A DNA stretch of 64,000 bases from assembly GCA_030041045.1 (NCBI GenBank), contig JASHOQ010000068.1, positions 1-64,000 of the forward strand, in the 5' to 3' direction. Source of the stretch: Acidobacteriaceae bacterium (GTDB lineage: Bacteria > Acidobacteriota > Terriglobia > Terriglobales > Acidobacteriaceae). Made by a program: the position numbers and the translations under genes. The notes below the pieces were generated by a model. That model saw only the letters and a program-made list of their open reading frames with translations, had not been told where the DNA came from and searched no databases. Shown piece by piece: positions 8,526 to 16,676 of the stretch. Position 1 is the first letter of the stretch. Each line of letters begins with the position of its first letter.

Positions 8526-10064
8526 CTATTTTTCCGCTTCGGCCGGCAGGAGCTCGTAGCTCGCAACGGCGAGCCGTTTGGAGTCCGGCGACCAGTTGTT
8601 CACGTTCATCGATCCGTTCCCGCCCACCAAATTCGCGAGCACCTGCGTCTCGCCCCCGCTGGTTGAAAGCCTGCGCAGCACGATGTCCTTGTTGGAGGCG
8701 TGCGTGGTCACCTCCGGAGCGTAGGAAAGAAAAACGATCGATTTGCCGTCCGGCGCGGGATGCGGCGTCCAATTCCTGAACTTGTCGAATGTCAGCTGTT
8801 CCACCTGGCTTCCGTCCGCGTGCATGCGAGCAATCTGCATTCCGCCCCAGCGGTCGGTATTGAAGTAAATAAATGCGCCGTCGGGGCTGAAATCCGGGTC
8901 ATCGCTGGTGCCGGTCCCGCTGGTGAGCGCCGTTTCCGCGCCGCCCTCCGCGGAGATGGAATAAATATTGATCGCGCCCCGATTCGAGCCCTGCCCCGGC
9001 CGCGTAAACAGGATGGTCTTTCCATCCGGCGACCAGCTATGAAAGTAGGAATCGGGATTCGCCGTAACCATGCGCGGCGTTCCACCCGCAACGGAAATCA
9101 CGTACACGCGATTGCCGGGATTGGCCTGTGTCGTGCAGGTGATCGCCAGCCACTTGCCGTCGGGCGAAAACCCATGGCTGCCGTTGCATCCCGTGGCTGC
9201 GCCCGTATCGATCGTCTGCGGCGTTCCCTTGCCGTCGGCCGACACGCTCAACATTTTCCCGTCCTGGTTGAAAGCCAGCGTGCTCCCATCGCGCGACCAG
9301 GTGGGCGCCTGCGCGTCGCCGCGCGCCGCATAGGCAATCGTCGCCCGCCCGGAATCGACTTCGAGTACCTCGATGGTGCTGAAGAGCGCGAGCGGAGCCG
9401 TGGCGGCTGGTGGAGCTAGCTGCTCAAATTCGAGATGGGTGAATGTCGCCGTTTCCTGCGCCTGCGCGTCGTGCGCGGAGAGACCGATGCCGGCATAAAA
9501 CGGCTCGTCCAGGTGCAGCTTGACCGACGCGCCTGCGGCGTGGAGCGGCTCGCCATGCAGGCTCACAAACAGCGTGAAGACGTCGCCCCGTTTCTCCACG
9601 CGCACGCGCTCCGGCGGATCGATATTCAGCTCGATGCTACCGGTCGTGCCGCCTTTGGTCTGCCGGAATTGGAGCGCCGTAAGCCCCGAGCCGTGCTGCG
9701 CCACGTCTGCGTAGGCGCCGTCTGCGTCCAAGGTCTGCCGGAACATGAGTACGGCCTTGCGATGCGGATTGTGCTCGCCCGTCTTTTCCGAGAAATCGAT
9801 GTCGGCGGTCAAGGCCACGTCGCCTTGCGCCCTCTTCCAGACGAAATGAAATCCGTCTGTCGCACCCCAGATGTTCGCGCCCGCCGAAGTAACGGTGTAG
9901 ACGCCGGTATTCAGGTCGTAGTGCGCCGCTCCCGGCGGGGTGACGCTGCCCACATCCGATTGACCCTCGAAGATTCCGATCGCTTGCGCACGCGCGCTGT
10001 GCACATGGAGCGAGAGCGTGGCGAGCGCAAGCACGCAGAGAGAACCGGCAAGCCTTGCAGGCAT
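8526..10064 (-). CDS. Secreted TolB-like beta-propeller protein with N-terminal lectin-like domain
   Basis: The protein has 512 aa with a clear signal peptide (LAGSLCVLALATLSLHVHSARA). Residues about 30-220 resemble the DUF1349/concanavalin-like fold (GATDGFHFVWKRAQGDVALTADIDF, a duplicated beta-sandwich pattern). Residues about 240-505 contain repeated PD40/TolB blades (WSRDGSTLAF, FSPDGKWLAIT, WSPDGKTILFT, FSPDGAFIYFN, PAPDGKSIVFL, WSPDSKRLAV). The family is common in the Acidobacteriota and is thought to sit in the periplasm or outside the cell as a binding platform. No catalytic domain is seen. It stands alone, convergent with the XRE gene. Confidence 0.8.
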   Translation of the reverse strand: MPARLAGSLCVLALATLSLHVHSARAQAIGIFEGQSDVGSVTPPGAAHYDLNTGVYTVTSAGANIWGATDGFHFVWKRAQGDVALTADIDFSEKTGEHNPHRKAVLMFRQTLDADGAYADVAQHGSGLTALQFRQTKGGTTGSIELNIDPPERVRVEKRGDVFTLFVSLHGEPLHAAGASVKLHLDEPFYAGIGLSAHDAQAQETATFTHLEFEQLAPPAATAPLALFSTIEVLEVDSGRATIAYAARGDAQAPTWSRDGSTLAFNQDGKMLSVSADGKGTPQTIDTGAATGCNGSHGFSPDGKWLAITCTTQANPGNRVYVISVAGGTPRMVTANPDSYFHSWSPDGKTILFTRPGQGSNRGAINIYSISAEGGAETALTSGTGTSDDPDFSPDGAFIYFNTDRWGGMQIARMHADGSQVEQLTFDKFRNWTPHPAPDGKSIVFLSYAPEVTTHASNKDIVLRRLSTSGGETQVLANLVGGNGSMNVNNWSPDSKRLAVASYELLPAEAEK

Positions 10065-10152
10065 TTCAAGCGCCTCCGCTGAATCGCCTCGGTGGCGAGC
10101 AAACTATAAAGTCGGCGCGCGAAGTTGTCAACGCGCCTCGGTCTTCTCCGCG

Positions 10153-10692
10153 TCAGCTTGCGCGCACGCCGCGGAAATAATCCGCTACCGCCGCCCAGTT
10201 TGCCACGCGCACAAATCCACTCACAGACAGGTTGTGCGGCGCCGAAAAGAGCAGGCCCTGCCCCTCGAATCTTTCCAGGTTGCGCGGTTGGTCGTCGACG
10301 AGGTAATCGGCGCGCAGAATGCTCTTGTCTCCGCAAAAAACGTAACGGGTGGGCGGAACAAAGGAAAAATGCCGCTGCAGCCAGCGATACTTCGGTCCCA
10401 GCGAATTGGGCACCGCCATGGCCTGCGTGGCAATGAAGATCTCGAACCGGCTGGCGAGCTCCCTCAGCACCGGCTGCGCGCCGGGCATCAGCGGCAGGTC
10501 CTCGAAAAAGTCCTCGGCGTCGAGAAAGGCGCGCAATTGCTGCTGCCGATCCGTCGGAGCGACTTCCCACAGACCTTTGCCCGCCAGATCTTCGAGGGTT
10601 ACGTCCTCGTCGAAGGCCTGATTGTAGCGGCGCAGGTGCTCGGCGAGTGTGTCCGCCATCACCTCGTCCATATCCACGCAGATGCGCCGCAC
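10153..10692 (-). CDS. 5'(3')-deoxyribonucleotidase-like HAD phosphatase (NT5C family)
   Basis: The track ORF starts at 10905 inside the upstream gene. The GTG at 10692 gives MRRICVDMDEVMADTL..., 179 aa, with an AGGGA element just upstream and the typical NT5C start, so it is preferred. The HAD motif I is DMDEVMAD, in which the usual second catalytic Asp (DxDGV) is replaced by DxDEV as in some NT5C members. A late VDDQPRNL matches HAD motif IV. The family dephosphorylates deoxynucleoside monophosphates. It begins 17 bp after the zinc-ribbon gene, so the two are probably co-transcribed. Confidence 0.75.
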   Translation of the reverse strand: MRRICVDMDEVMADTLAEHLRRYNQAFDEDVTLEDLAGKGLWEVAPTDRQQQLRAFLDAEDFFEDLPLMPGAQPVLRELASRFEIFIATQAMAVPNSLGPKYRWLQRHFSFVPPTRYVFCGDKSILRADYLVDDQPRNLERFEGQGLLFSAPHNLSVSGFVRVANWAAVADYFRGVRAS

Positions 10693-10709
10693 CGCTTCGT
10701 TCCCTTTAC

Positions 10710-11525
10710 TCAGCCGCCTGCCTGTCCGGGCTTGCGGACCGCCTGCCCGGTGCCCGGGATCATCTCCGGCTGCGGTTGCTTGGGTGTTGCCACCATCGCC
10801 GGATCCCAGTAGAGCAGCCGGCTGCAACTGTCGCAGGCAAGCAGTTCGCCCTCGCGGAGCTGGTTCCAGATCTGCGGGCGCAAGCCCATGCGGCAGCCGG
10901 TGCACTGCTGGTTTTCCGCGCGCGCAATGCCCGTGCCGCGGGCCGCGGCCAGCCGGTCAAACCGCGCCAGCCACTCGGGACCGATCTCGAGCCGCACCCG
11001 ATCTCGCTCCGCGTTCAGCGCGGCCAATTGCTCCGCGTGTTGCTTTTGCCGCGCGCTCGTCCGCTCGCGCGTCTTTTCGAGAGCGCCGGCAAGCTCCTCC
11101 ACTTGCCCCCGCGCGCGAGCCAGCGCACCTTCCTGCTCTTCGGTCCGCTCCAGGCTGGCCAGCTCTTCGTCCTCCAGCCGCCCGATCTCCGCGGTGGCAA
11201 ACGCGATCTCGTGTTCGATCGCCGCCGCCTGTTCCGGCGTCTTCACGGAATTGTGCTGCGCCCGGAACCGTGCCGCCTTTTGCCGGTGCCCCTCCGTCTC
11301 GCGCTCCAGGCGCGTGCGCAGCGTTTCTTCCCGGTTCAGCGCCGCCGACACCTCGGCCGACTGCCGTTCCGCCGCTCCGAGCGCCGCTTCCGCGCCGGCA
11401 ATCTCGCCGGGGAGCGCGCGCATGTCCTGGCTCAGGCGGATTCGTTCCAACTCCACCGCCTGCAGCTTCACGAGGTTTTCAATCAGGGTCTGCATCCGTG
11501 GTAAGAAGTCTACGGCATTTGGCAT
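10710..11525 (-). CDS. C4-type zinc-ribbon coiled-coil protein (CT398/FlgZ-like)
   Basis: The protein has 271 aa. Residues about 10-185 are a long charged coiled coil (ENLVKLQAVELERIRLSQ ... EKTRERTSARQKQHAEQL). They are followed by a zinc ribbon with two CxxC knuckles (CTGCRMGL ... ACDSCSRLLYW). This is the architecture of the HP0958/CT398 family, tied to RNA or sigma-54/flagellar control in some bacteria; no flagellar genes are present here. The C-terminal tail is proline- and glycine-rich. A start at MQTLIEN (11495) is possible. It is the first gene of a two-gene unit with the nucleotidase. Confidence 0.75.
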   Translation of the reverse strand: MPNAVDFLPRMQTLIENLVKLQAVELERIRLSQDMRALPGEIAGAEAALGAAERQSAEVSAALNREETLRTRLERETEGHRQKAARFRAQHNSVKTPEQAAAIEHEIAFATAEIGRLEDEELASLERTEEQEGALARARGQVEELAGALEKTRERTSARQKQHAEQLAALNAERDRVRLEIGPEWLARFDRLAAARGTGIARAENQQCTGCRMGLRPQIWNQLREGELLACDSCSRLLYWDPAMVATPKQPQPEMIPGTGQAVRKPGQAGG

Positions 11526-11573
11526 CTATACAGAAATAGGAGCTGCTCCGGGCCGGTTTCGGCGTCGAATGGA

Positions 11574-13433
11574 ATGAGCCCCACTGCCGCGCCGGCCAAC
11601 GCTCGCGCGGCGGCGCAAAATGGAAGGAAGCAGGCTGCAACCATGGACCCGGAGCCCAGTTCGGAGCAAAATCCGGAGCGACCCGTAAGCGCAAGCCCTG
11701 CGCGAAAAGGGTTCGGCCGGAGGCACCCGGTTCTCAAATGGACCGCCGTTTGCCTGCTTGTGCTCTTCGCCGGGTTCGTTGCCGCCGTGGCCGTGCTCGC
11801 ACATCGTGCGGAACCCATGTTGCGCGCGCGCATTGTCGATGAGCTTCAGGAGCATTTTCACGCCCGCGTCGAGCTTGATTCCTTTCATGTTTCCCTGCTC
11901 GGCGGCCTGCGCGCGGAAGGCCGCGGCCTGCGCATCTGGCCCCCTGCTGAGGTCCAAGGCATCACCATTCCCGCGGCCGGAGGCGAGAAACCCCTCATCT
12001 CTCTCGAAGACTTCCGCTTTCGCGCCCCGCTTCACTACGCCCCGGGTAAGCCCATTCGCATCTCCGTGGTGCAGATGCGCGGCCTCACCGTCGATATGCC
12101 GCCCAAGTCCCGCTTTTCTCACGCTACGGGTTCTCCAGCCTCCGGCCCGGAAGCCTCGGGATCCGCCGGCAGCTCCCAACCGGGCTCCCCGGTCGATTCC
12201 AAGGTGAAGCAGGCGCTCATACACTTCGTGGTGAATAGTCTCGACTGCACCGACGTGCACCTGATCCTGGAACCTGGCAAACCGGGTAAGCTGCCCCTCG
12301 AATTCGCCATCGCCAGCCTCAAGCTCACCAACATCGAGAGCGGCGGCCGGATGAACTTCACCGCCGACCTCACCAACGCCCGTCCCGTCGGCATCATCCG
12401 CACCAGCGGGACCTTCGGACCCTGGACCGTCGACGACCCCGCAGCCAGCGCGATCACAGGCGAATACACCTTTGACCACGCCAATCTCGCGGACTTCAAG
12501 GGAATCGCGGGGACTCTCAACTCAACCGGGAAGTACCAGGGCGAGATGCGCAACCTCACCATCGATGGCGTGACCGAAACGCCCGATTTCCGCCTCACCA
12601 TGTTCGACACGCCCATGAATCTGCACACACAGTTTCATGCCCTGGTGGACGCCACCAACGGAGATACCTGGCTCGAGCCAGTCGAAGCCACGCTTGGCGA
12701 CTCGCACTTCAGCGTGCAGGGCGAAGTGGTCGGCATGCCCGCCGGCGCTATGCCCGTGCCTTCCAGCTCCGGCCCTTTGGCGCAAAGCCCCGGCGGCCAC
12801 TTGATCTCCCTGACGGCCGATATTCCCCGCGGCCGCATGGAGGATTTTCTTCGTCTCACCAGCAAGAACGGCGTCCCGCTCATGACCGGCCAGCTCACCC
12901 TCAACTCCTCAGTGGAGATCCCACCAGGCAAGGAGCCGGTCCACGAGCGCATTCGGCTCAAAGGCCGTTTTTCGCTTGACGATGCCCAATTCACCAACGA
13001 GAAGATTCAGAGCCGCATGGCCGATTTGAGCTTCCGGGGCCAGGGCGATCCCAAGGCAGCCAAACAAAGCGGCGCCGCAGCGGGCATCCACGCCACCATG
13101 CAAAGCGACTTCACCATGGAGCACGGAGTGATCACGCTGCCTGACCTCAAGTACTCCATGCCCGGAGCCGAGATCGCCATGGCTGGCGCATACGGCGTTG
13201 CAGGCGGCCGGCTCGACTTTACCGGCACCGCCAAAATGACCGCCACGGTCTCGCAGATGATCGGGGGCTGGAAGGGCCTGCTGGCCAAACCGGTCGACCG
13301 CTTCTTCAAGAAGGACGGCGCCGGCACCGAAGTCCCCATCCAGATCGACGGTACGCGGGAAGACCCGCATTTCGCAGTCGATTTCAACCGGCTGAAAACC
13401 ACCTCGCCTCAGAGCCCCAACCAATCGCAGTAA
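11574..13433 (+). CDS. AsmA-like membrane-anchored protein
   Basis: The protein is 619 aa from ATG 11574; ATG 11643 (MDPEPSSE) is an alternative start with a purine-rich stretch upstream. A single transmembrane helix follows a basic N-terminus (WTAVCLLVLFAGFVAAVAVLA). The large remainder is beta-rich and resembles the AsmA/DUF3971 lipid-transfer-like superfamily (ARVELDSFHVSLLGGLRAEGRGLRIW; SVQGEVVGMP; LKGRFSLDDAQFTNEKIQSRMADLSFRG). These are predicted periplasmic proteins that bridge or maintain the envelope. It starts 48 bp from, and divergent to, the zinc-ribbon gene. Confidence 0.75.
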   Translation: MSPTAAPANARAAAQNGRKQAATMDPEPSSEQNPERPVSASPARKGFGRRHPVLKWTAVCLLVLFAGFVAAVAVLAHRAEPMLRARIVDELQEHFHARVELDSFHVSLLGGLRAEGRGLRIWPPAEVQGITIPAAGGEKPLISLEDFRFRAPLHYAPGKPIRISVVQMRGLTVDMPPKSRFSHATGSPASGPEASGSAGSSQPGSPVDSKVKQALIHFVVNSLDCTDVHLILEPGKPGKLPLEFAIASLKLTNIESGGRMNFTADLTNARPVGIIRTSGTFGPWTVDDPAASAITGEYTFDHANLADFKGIAGTLNSTGKYQGEMRNLTIDGVTETPDFRLTMFDTPMNLHTQFHALVDATNGDTWLEPVEATLGDSHFSVQGEVVGMPAGAMPVPSSSGPLAQSPGGHLISLTADIPRGRMEDFLRLTSKNGVPLMTGQLTLNSSVEIPPGKEPVHERIRLKGRFSLDDAQFTNEKIQSRMADLSFRGQGDPKAAKQSGAAAGIHATMQSDFTMEHGVITLPDLKYSMPGAEIAMAGAYGVAGGRLDFTGTAKMTATVSQMIGGWKGLLAKPVDRFFKKDGAGTEVPIQIDGTREDPHFAVDFNRLKTTSPQSPNQSQ

Positions 13434-13442
13434 GCAACGGCG

Positions 13443-13850
13443 TCATGCTTGCGCCTTCCGCGTTTCGCCGAATACCCACTGGTCGCCGAGCGCAAAGTTC
13501 AACAACGAGCAGCAAAGGACCGCGGCACAATTCGCGGGTACCACGGGCATCCGCGCGCCCTCCACCAGGATGCGCATGAGCGCGAGGTTTCCCATCATCG
13601 ACACCGCGCCATTGGCCAGGTGAAAGCGCACGCATTGGCCCAAGACGCCGGAGCGGTTACGCCGGTCGCGCCAAGTGTAATGCAGGTGCCACACAAAATT
13701 GTGCAGCAGCGTTACCTCGAGCGCCGCCGCCGTTGCCCTTAAGTAGTGCCCAGCACTCACGCGATTGAGCACAGACAGCACGCCGAGCTGCACCGCCATG
13801 CCGAGAGCGCCGACCGCGTTAAACTTGCCCCAGCGCACCAGAATTTTCAC
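13443..13850 (-). CDS. GtrA-like small membrane protein
   Basis: The GTG at 13850 overlaps the upstream stop in a GTGA tetranucleotide, giving 135 aa. The longer track ORF out of frame through the upstream gene is rejected. Four hydrophobic segments are visible (FNAVGALGMAVQLGVLSVLN; ALEVTLLHNFVWHLHYTW; HLANGAVSMMGNLALMRIL; VPANCAAVLCCSLLNFALG), with the usual NF.W.....W pattern of GtrA/DPMS-like flippase-associated proteins. Such proteins are linked to transfer of lipid-linked sugars across the membrane. Translational coupling to a CDP-alcohol phosphotransferase suggests a shared lipid or glycolipid role. Confidence 0.85.
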   Translation of the reverse strand: MKILVRWGKFNAVGALGMAVQLGVLSVLNRVSAGHYLRATAAALEVTLLHNFVWHLHYTWRDRRNRSGVLGQCVRFHLANGAVSMMGNLALMRILVEGARMPVVPANCAAVLCCSLLNFALGDQWVFGETRKAQA

Positions 13851-14542
13851 GGCAACGGCTCCTCGCGGTAAAGCGCCGCCGTATGCCGCGCGGCAACGCC
13901 GACGGCCAAGGCGAACATCGCCGCCGCCGCAATCGCTCCGCCCAAATCGAAGAGCAGAAGCCGATGCCCGAAGAGGTGCGCATACGGGCTCCTGAGCAGC
14001 GCCAGGTTGCCAACGGCGAGCAGGATGCGCATCTCCGTCGGCCCGAACCATCCCTGCGAAAGCTCAAACCATCCCAGCGTGTACGTGGCCAGGTAACTTT
14101 CGCCTGCGAGCAGCAGAAACGCCACCAGCATGGCCGCCGCGGTCCAAGGGTGCAGCAGCCCTGACCAAGCCAGGCCGGCCATGAGCGCCGTCGCGCCGAA
14201 GATGTCCACCATGTGATCGACATAGAATCCAAACCGCGGACGCTCCTGCCGCCGCACCCGCGCCAGAGTGCCGTCCAGGCTGTCGCCCAGCCAGTTCAGC
14301 GCAAGAAACAAGATGCCCGCAAGCAGCACGCGTCGGTCGTAGCGCGCCAATGCATAGCACGCGCCCACGCCGATCTGCGCTGCGAACCCAAGCAGCGTGA
14401 GCCGGTCCGAGGTGACCCACGCCGGCGCGCGCTCCGCCATCCATTTGAGCGCGCGCTTCTCCGCTTCTGCCGTCAGCGCCTGCTGCTTCCGCCGCGCCGC
14501 CCTGAATCCCGCCTCCGTCATTGCTCCCGTATTCATGGCCAA
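13847..14542 (-). CDS. CDP-alcohol phosphatidyltransferase family protein
   Basis: The protein has 231 aa. The family signature DGxxAR(x8)GxxxDxxxD is complete: DGTLARVRRQERPRFGFYVDHMVD. About six hydrophobic segments flank it. The enzyme joins a CDP-linked lipid with an alcohol at the membrane; the acceptor (inositol phosphate, glycerol phosphate or other) cannot be told from the sequence. The start MAMNTGAM at 14542 may instead be the second ATG at 14536. Its stop overlaps the start of the GtrA-like gene. An octamer repeat array lies just upstream. Confidence 0.9.
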   Translation of the reverse strand: MAMNTGAMTEAGFRAARRKQQALTAEAEKRALKWMAERAPAWVTSDRLTLLGFAAQIGVGACYALARYDRRVLLAGILFLALNWLGDSLDGTLARVRRQERPRFGFYVDHMVDIFGATALMAGLAWSGLLHPWTAAAMLVAFLLLAGESYLATYTLGWFELSQGWFGPTEMRILLAVGNLALLRSPYAHLFGHRLLLFDLGGAIAAAAMFALAVGVAARHTAALYREEPLP

Positions 14543-14569
14543 CTCCCCTCCCTCACTCCGCCGACTCCC

Positions 14570-14617
14570 CTGACTCGCTGACTTGCTGACTTGCTGACTC
14601 GCTGACTCGCTAACTTG
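14570..14617. repeat. Octamer array CTRACTYG, six units
   Basis: Six head-to-tail 8-bp units (CTGACTCG, CTGACTTG, CTGACTTG, CTGACTCG, CTGACTCG, CTAACTTG). The last unit contains the TAG stop codon of the minus-strand START-like gene, so the array overlaps the end of that coding sequence. The same octamer occurs at four other sites in the window. Confidence 0.9.
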
Positions 14618-15398
14618 CTCCCATCTTCAAAGCCTTCACCACCGCGCGCAGCGTGAACTCGATCGACTCGCGCGGCACGCTCTCCACAAACGGCCCAATC
14701 GCCCATCCCAGCCCGGTCGGGATCGACCGCGTCAGCGATACAGACTCGATCTGCATATACACGCCGCCGTCGCGCTCCTCGTAGCTCCAATACGTGTTCA
14801 TGCGCCACAGAAAGCCGTGCTCGGCAGCCGCGCTCAAAGGGCGCCCGTTCGCACCGATCTCCTCAACCCGCGAGCTGCGCGAGGCAATCGTCCCGCGTTT
14901 CGGCCCGTTCATGGAATCGGCCCGCGCATACGCGATGTCGTACGCCGTATCCAGCACCACCGTGATCACATGCTGCTGGCGGACGCGCAGCACCGCGACC
15001 GCGTGGTCGGCACCCAGTTCGGTCGCCTTCGCGCTCACCACCTGCGGCGCAAATTCTCGTGGATACGCGGCAAAGTCCCTGAGCACACGCTCGAACTCCG
15101 CGGCAGTTGCTCCCGGAGCAAACGCTGTCCCGCGCCAGTCATGAATCAGCGCTCCCTCGAGCTGGGCCTTGTTCTTCGCCGTCAATTCCTCAATGACCGG
15201 CTCGCCCGCGCGCACGCGTTGCCAGTCCTCCGGGGCCAGATACGTGTCCGGCCGCTTGTGCTCCGCATCCAGCCGCGCCTCCACCTCTTGCACGTACGCT
15301 TGGAACGCCGACTGCGCCGCGGCATTCGGCGCTTCACCCGCGGCCGCGACGGCCCCCAGCGCCGCGAGCGCTGCCATCGCCAGCAGCCGGTTCGTCAT
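14610..15398 (-). CDS. Secreted START/SRPBCC-like protein of unknown function
   Basis: The track ORF runs to 15461. The methionine at 15398 (MTNRLLAMAALAALGAVAAA) begins a clean signal peptide and has AGGA just upstream, so it is preferred (262 aa); 15419 (MRQGRR) is possible. The mature part looks like a START-like hydrophobic-pocket fold: DWRGTAFAPGATAAEFERVL, then a long beta region ending WRMNTYWSYEERDGGVYMQIESVSLTRSIP and a terminal helix (RESIEFTLRAVVKAL). The final codons GCA AGT TAG come from an octamer repeat, so the last two residues and the stop are repeat-derived. No specific function is known to me. Confidence 0.65.
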   Translation of the reverse strand: MTNRLLAMAALAALGAVAAAGEAPNAAAQSAFQAYVQEVEARLDAEHKRPDTYLAPEDWQRVRAGEPVIEELTAKNKAQLEGALIHDWRGTAFAPGATAAEFERVLRDFAAYPREFAPQVVSAKATELGADHAVAVLRVRQQHVITVVLDTAYDIAYARADSMNGPKRGTIASRSSRVEEIGANGRPLSAAAEHGFLWRMNTYWSYEERDGGVYMQIESVSLTRSIPTGLGWAIGPFVESVPRESIEFTLRAVVKALKMGAS

Positions 15399-15610
15399 CG
15401 TCCTGCGTCCCTGCCTCATGCTGCGTACCATGTCCCCAAAGACGTTGCCGCGGCAATGCATGGAGCCTCACGCGGAGCGCGCATGTTTCTCACCGCGCAA
15501 CCCTTTGGTCTTCTACAACTTCGCGCAACTTCTCGCCCGCTTTGCCGGGCCCAATGCCCGCGCGGATTCAGCTAAACTGGCCTCCAGGGAACATTTCAGG
15601 GGAAGAAGCG

Positions 15611-16513
15611 ATGACCGCGCCCAGCCCGCCTTCACGCTATCGCTTCGGCGTCTTTGAGGTTGACGTCCGCACCGGCGAACTGCGCCGAAAGGGCGTGCGC
15701 ATCAAGCTCAATGCCCAGCCTCTGCAAGTCCTTCTCCTGCTGCTCGCGCGCCCGGGCGAGCTGCTCACCCGCGAGGAAATTTCCCGCGAGCTCTGGCCCG
15801 ACGGCACCTTCGTCGACTACGAGCACGGCGTCAACTCCGCCGTCAATCGCATCCGCGAAGCCCTCTCGGACACCGCCGCGAGTCCACTTTTTATTGAGAC
15901 TCTCGCCCGCCGCGGCTATCGCTTCGTCGCTCCCGTGGAGTGCATTGCCGGCGGAGAAACCGCCTCCGCACAGCGCGAATCAAGGTTAACGAGCGAGACT
16001 GCGTCCGGACCTGAACCCGGATCCGCACCTGAGACTGCCGCAAAATCCCGCCCGCGCATGCTTGCCTCGGCCGAGGATCTCCCCAAGACACCGCACGCCG
16101 TGGTGCAGACGCTTTTTCTCCTTCTGCAGTTGATGTATCTCGGATTCTACGTGGGCGCGCTCGCGAACCTTGCCGAAATCGAGGACCTGCTCTCGCCTCT
16201 GCATCGCGCCACGCTGATCTTCACCATCCTCATCGTCACCGCGGCCATCCTCATTCCCGTCCGCGCCTTCGTCCTCTGCGCGGTTCTCTTCCGCGCGCCC
16301 GCCGTGCGCCGGAAATTTCTCAGCCTCTGGCCGTTTCTGCTCCTCGTGGATGTCCTGTGGTCTCTTTCGCCCTTTCTCCTTCTGCACCACATCGATTTCG
16401 GTCTCGCGGTCGCCTGCATGGCGCTTCTTGTCTACTCGCCCTTCGCCCAGCGCTCGCTCATTCTTATGGGCGCCGGCCGGACCCAGGGAGAAATTCCAGC
16501 CACGGTTCGTTGA
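15611..16513 (+). CDS. CadC-like winged-helix protein with four membrane helices
   Basis: The ATG at 15611 follows AGGGGA by seven bases and gives 300 aa; the track start at 15542 has no support. Residues about 10-105 are an OmpR/PhoB-type winged helix (YRFGVFEVDVRTGELRRKG ... LLLLLARPGELLTREEISRELWP ... NRIREALSD ... RRGYRFVAPV), as in CadC/TolB-like regulators of the Acidobacteriota. After a low-complexity linker come four hydrophobic segments (TLFLLLQLMYLGFYVGAL; ATLIFTILIVTAAILIPV; LWPFLLLVDVLWSLSPFLLL; LAVACMALLVYSPF). It probably senses something at the membrane and binds DNA directly. It lies upstream of the TIR operon, which has its own promoter. Confidence 0.85.
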   Translation: MTAPSPPSRYRFGVFEVDVRTGELRRKGVRIKLNAQPLQVLLLLLARPGELLTREEISRELWPDGTFVDYEHGVNSAVNRIREALSDTAASPLFIETLARRGYRFVAPVECIAGGETASAQRESRLTSETASGPEPGSAPETAAKSRPRMLASAEDLPKTPHAVVQTLFLLLQLMYLGFYVGALANLAEIEDLLSPLHRATLIFTILIVTAAILIPVRAFVLCAVLFRAPAVRRKFLSLWPFLLLVDVLWSLSPFLLLHHIDFGLAVACMALLVYSPFAQRSLILMGAGRTQGEIPATVR

Positions 16514-16613
16514 CGCCCGGGAAAGACCCCGGGTTGAGTTCCTTTTGACGCCGGCTCCCGCGAAAGCGTACCTGGCGTCCCCTGAACGTGCTATCGGTAC
16601 GCGAAGAAAACCG

Positions 16614-16643
16614 TTTACACCCATTCTTCCGGCGGGCTATAGT
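16614..16643 (+). promoter_or_regulatory. Sigma70-like promoter before the TIR/AAA unit
   Basis: TTTACA (16614-16619) and TATAGT (16638-16643) are separated by 18 bp. The predicted start of transcription is about 16650, giving a leader of roughly 27 nt before the ATG at 16677. Found by eye only. Confidence 0.5.
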
Positions 16644-16676
16644 TGCCTCAACCATCGCCCCCGGCCCCAACCAGCC

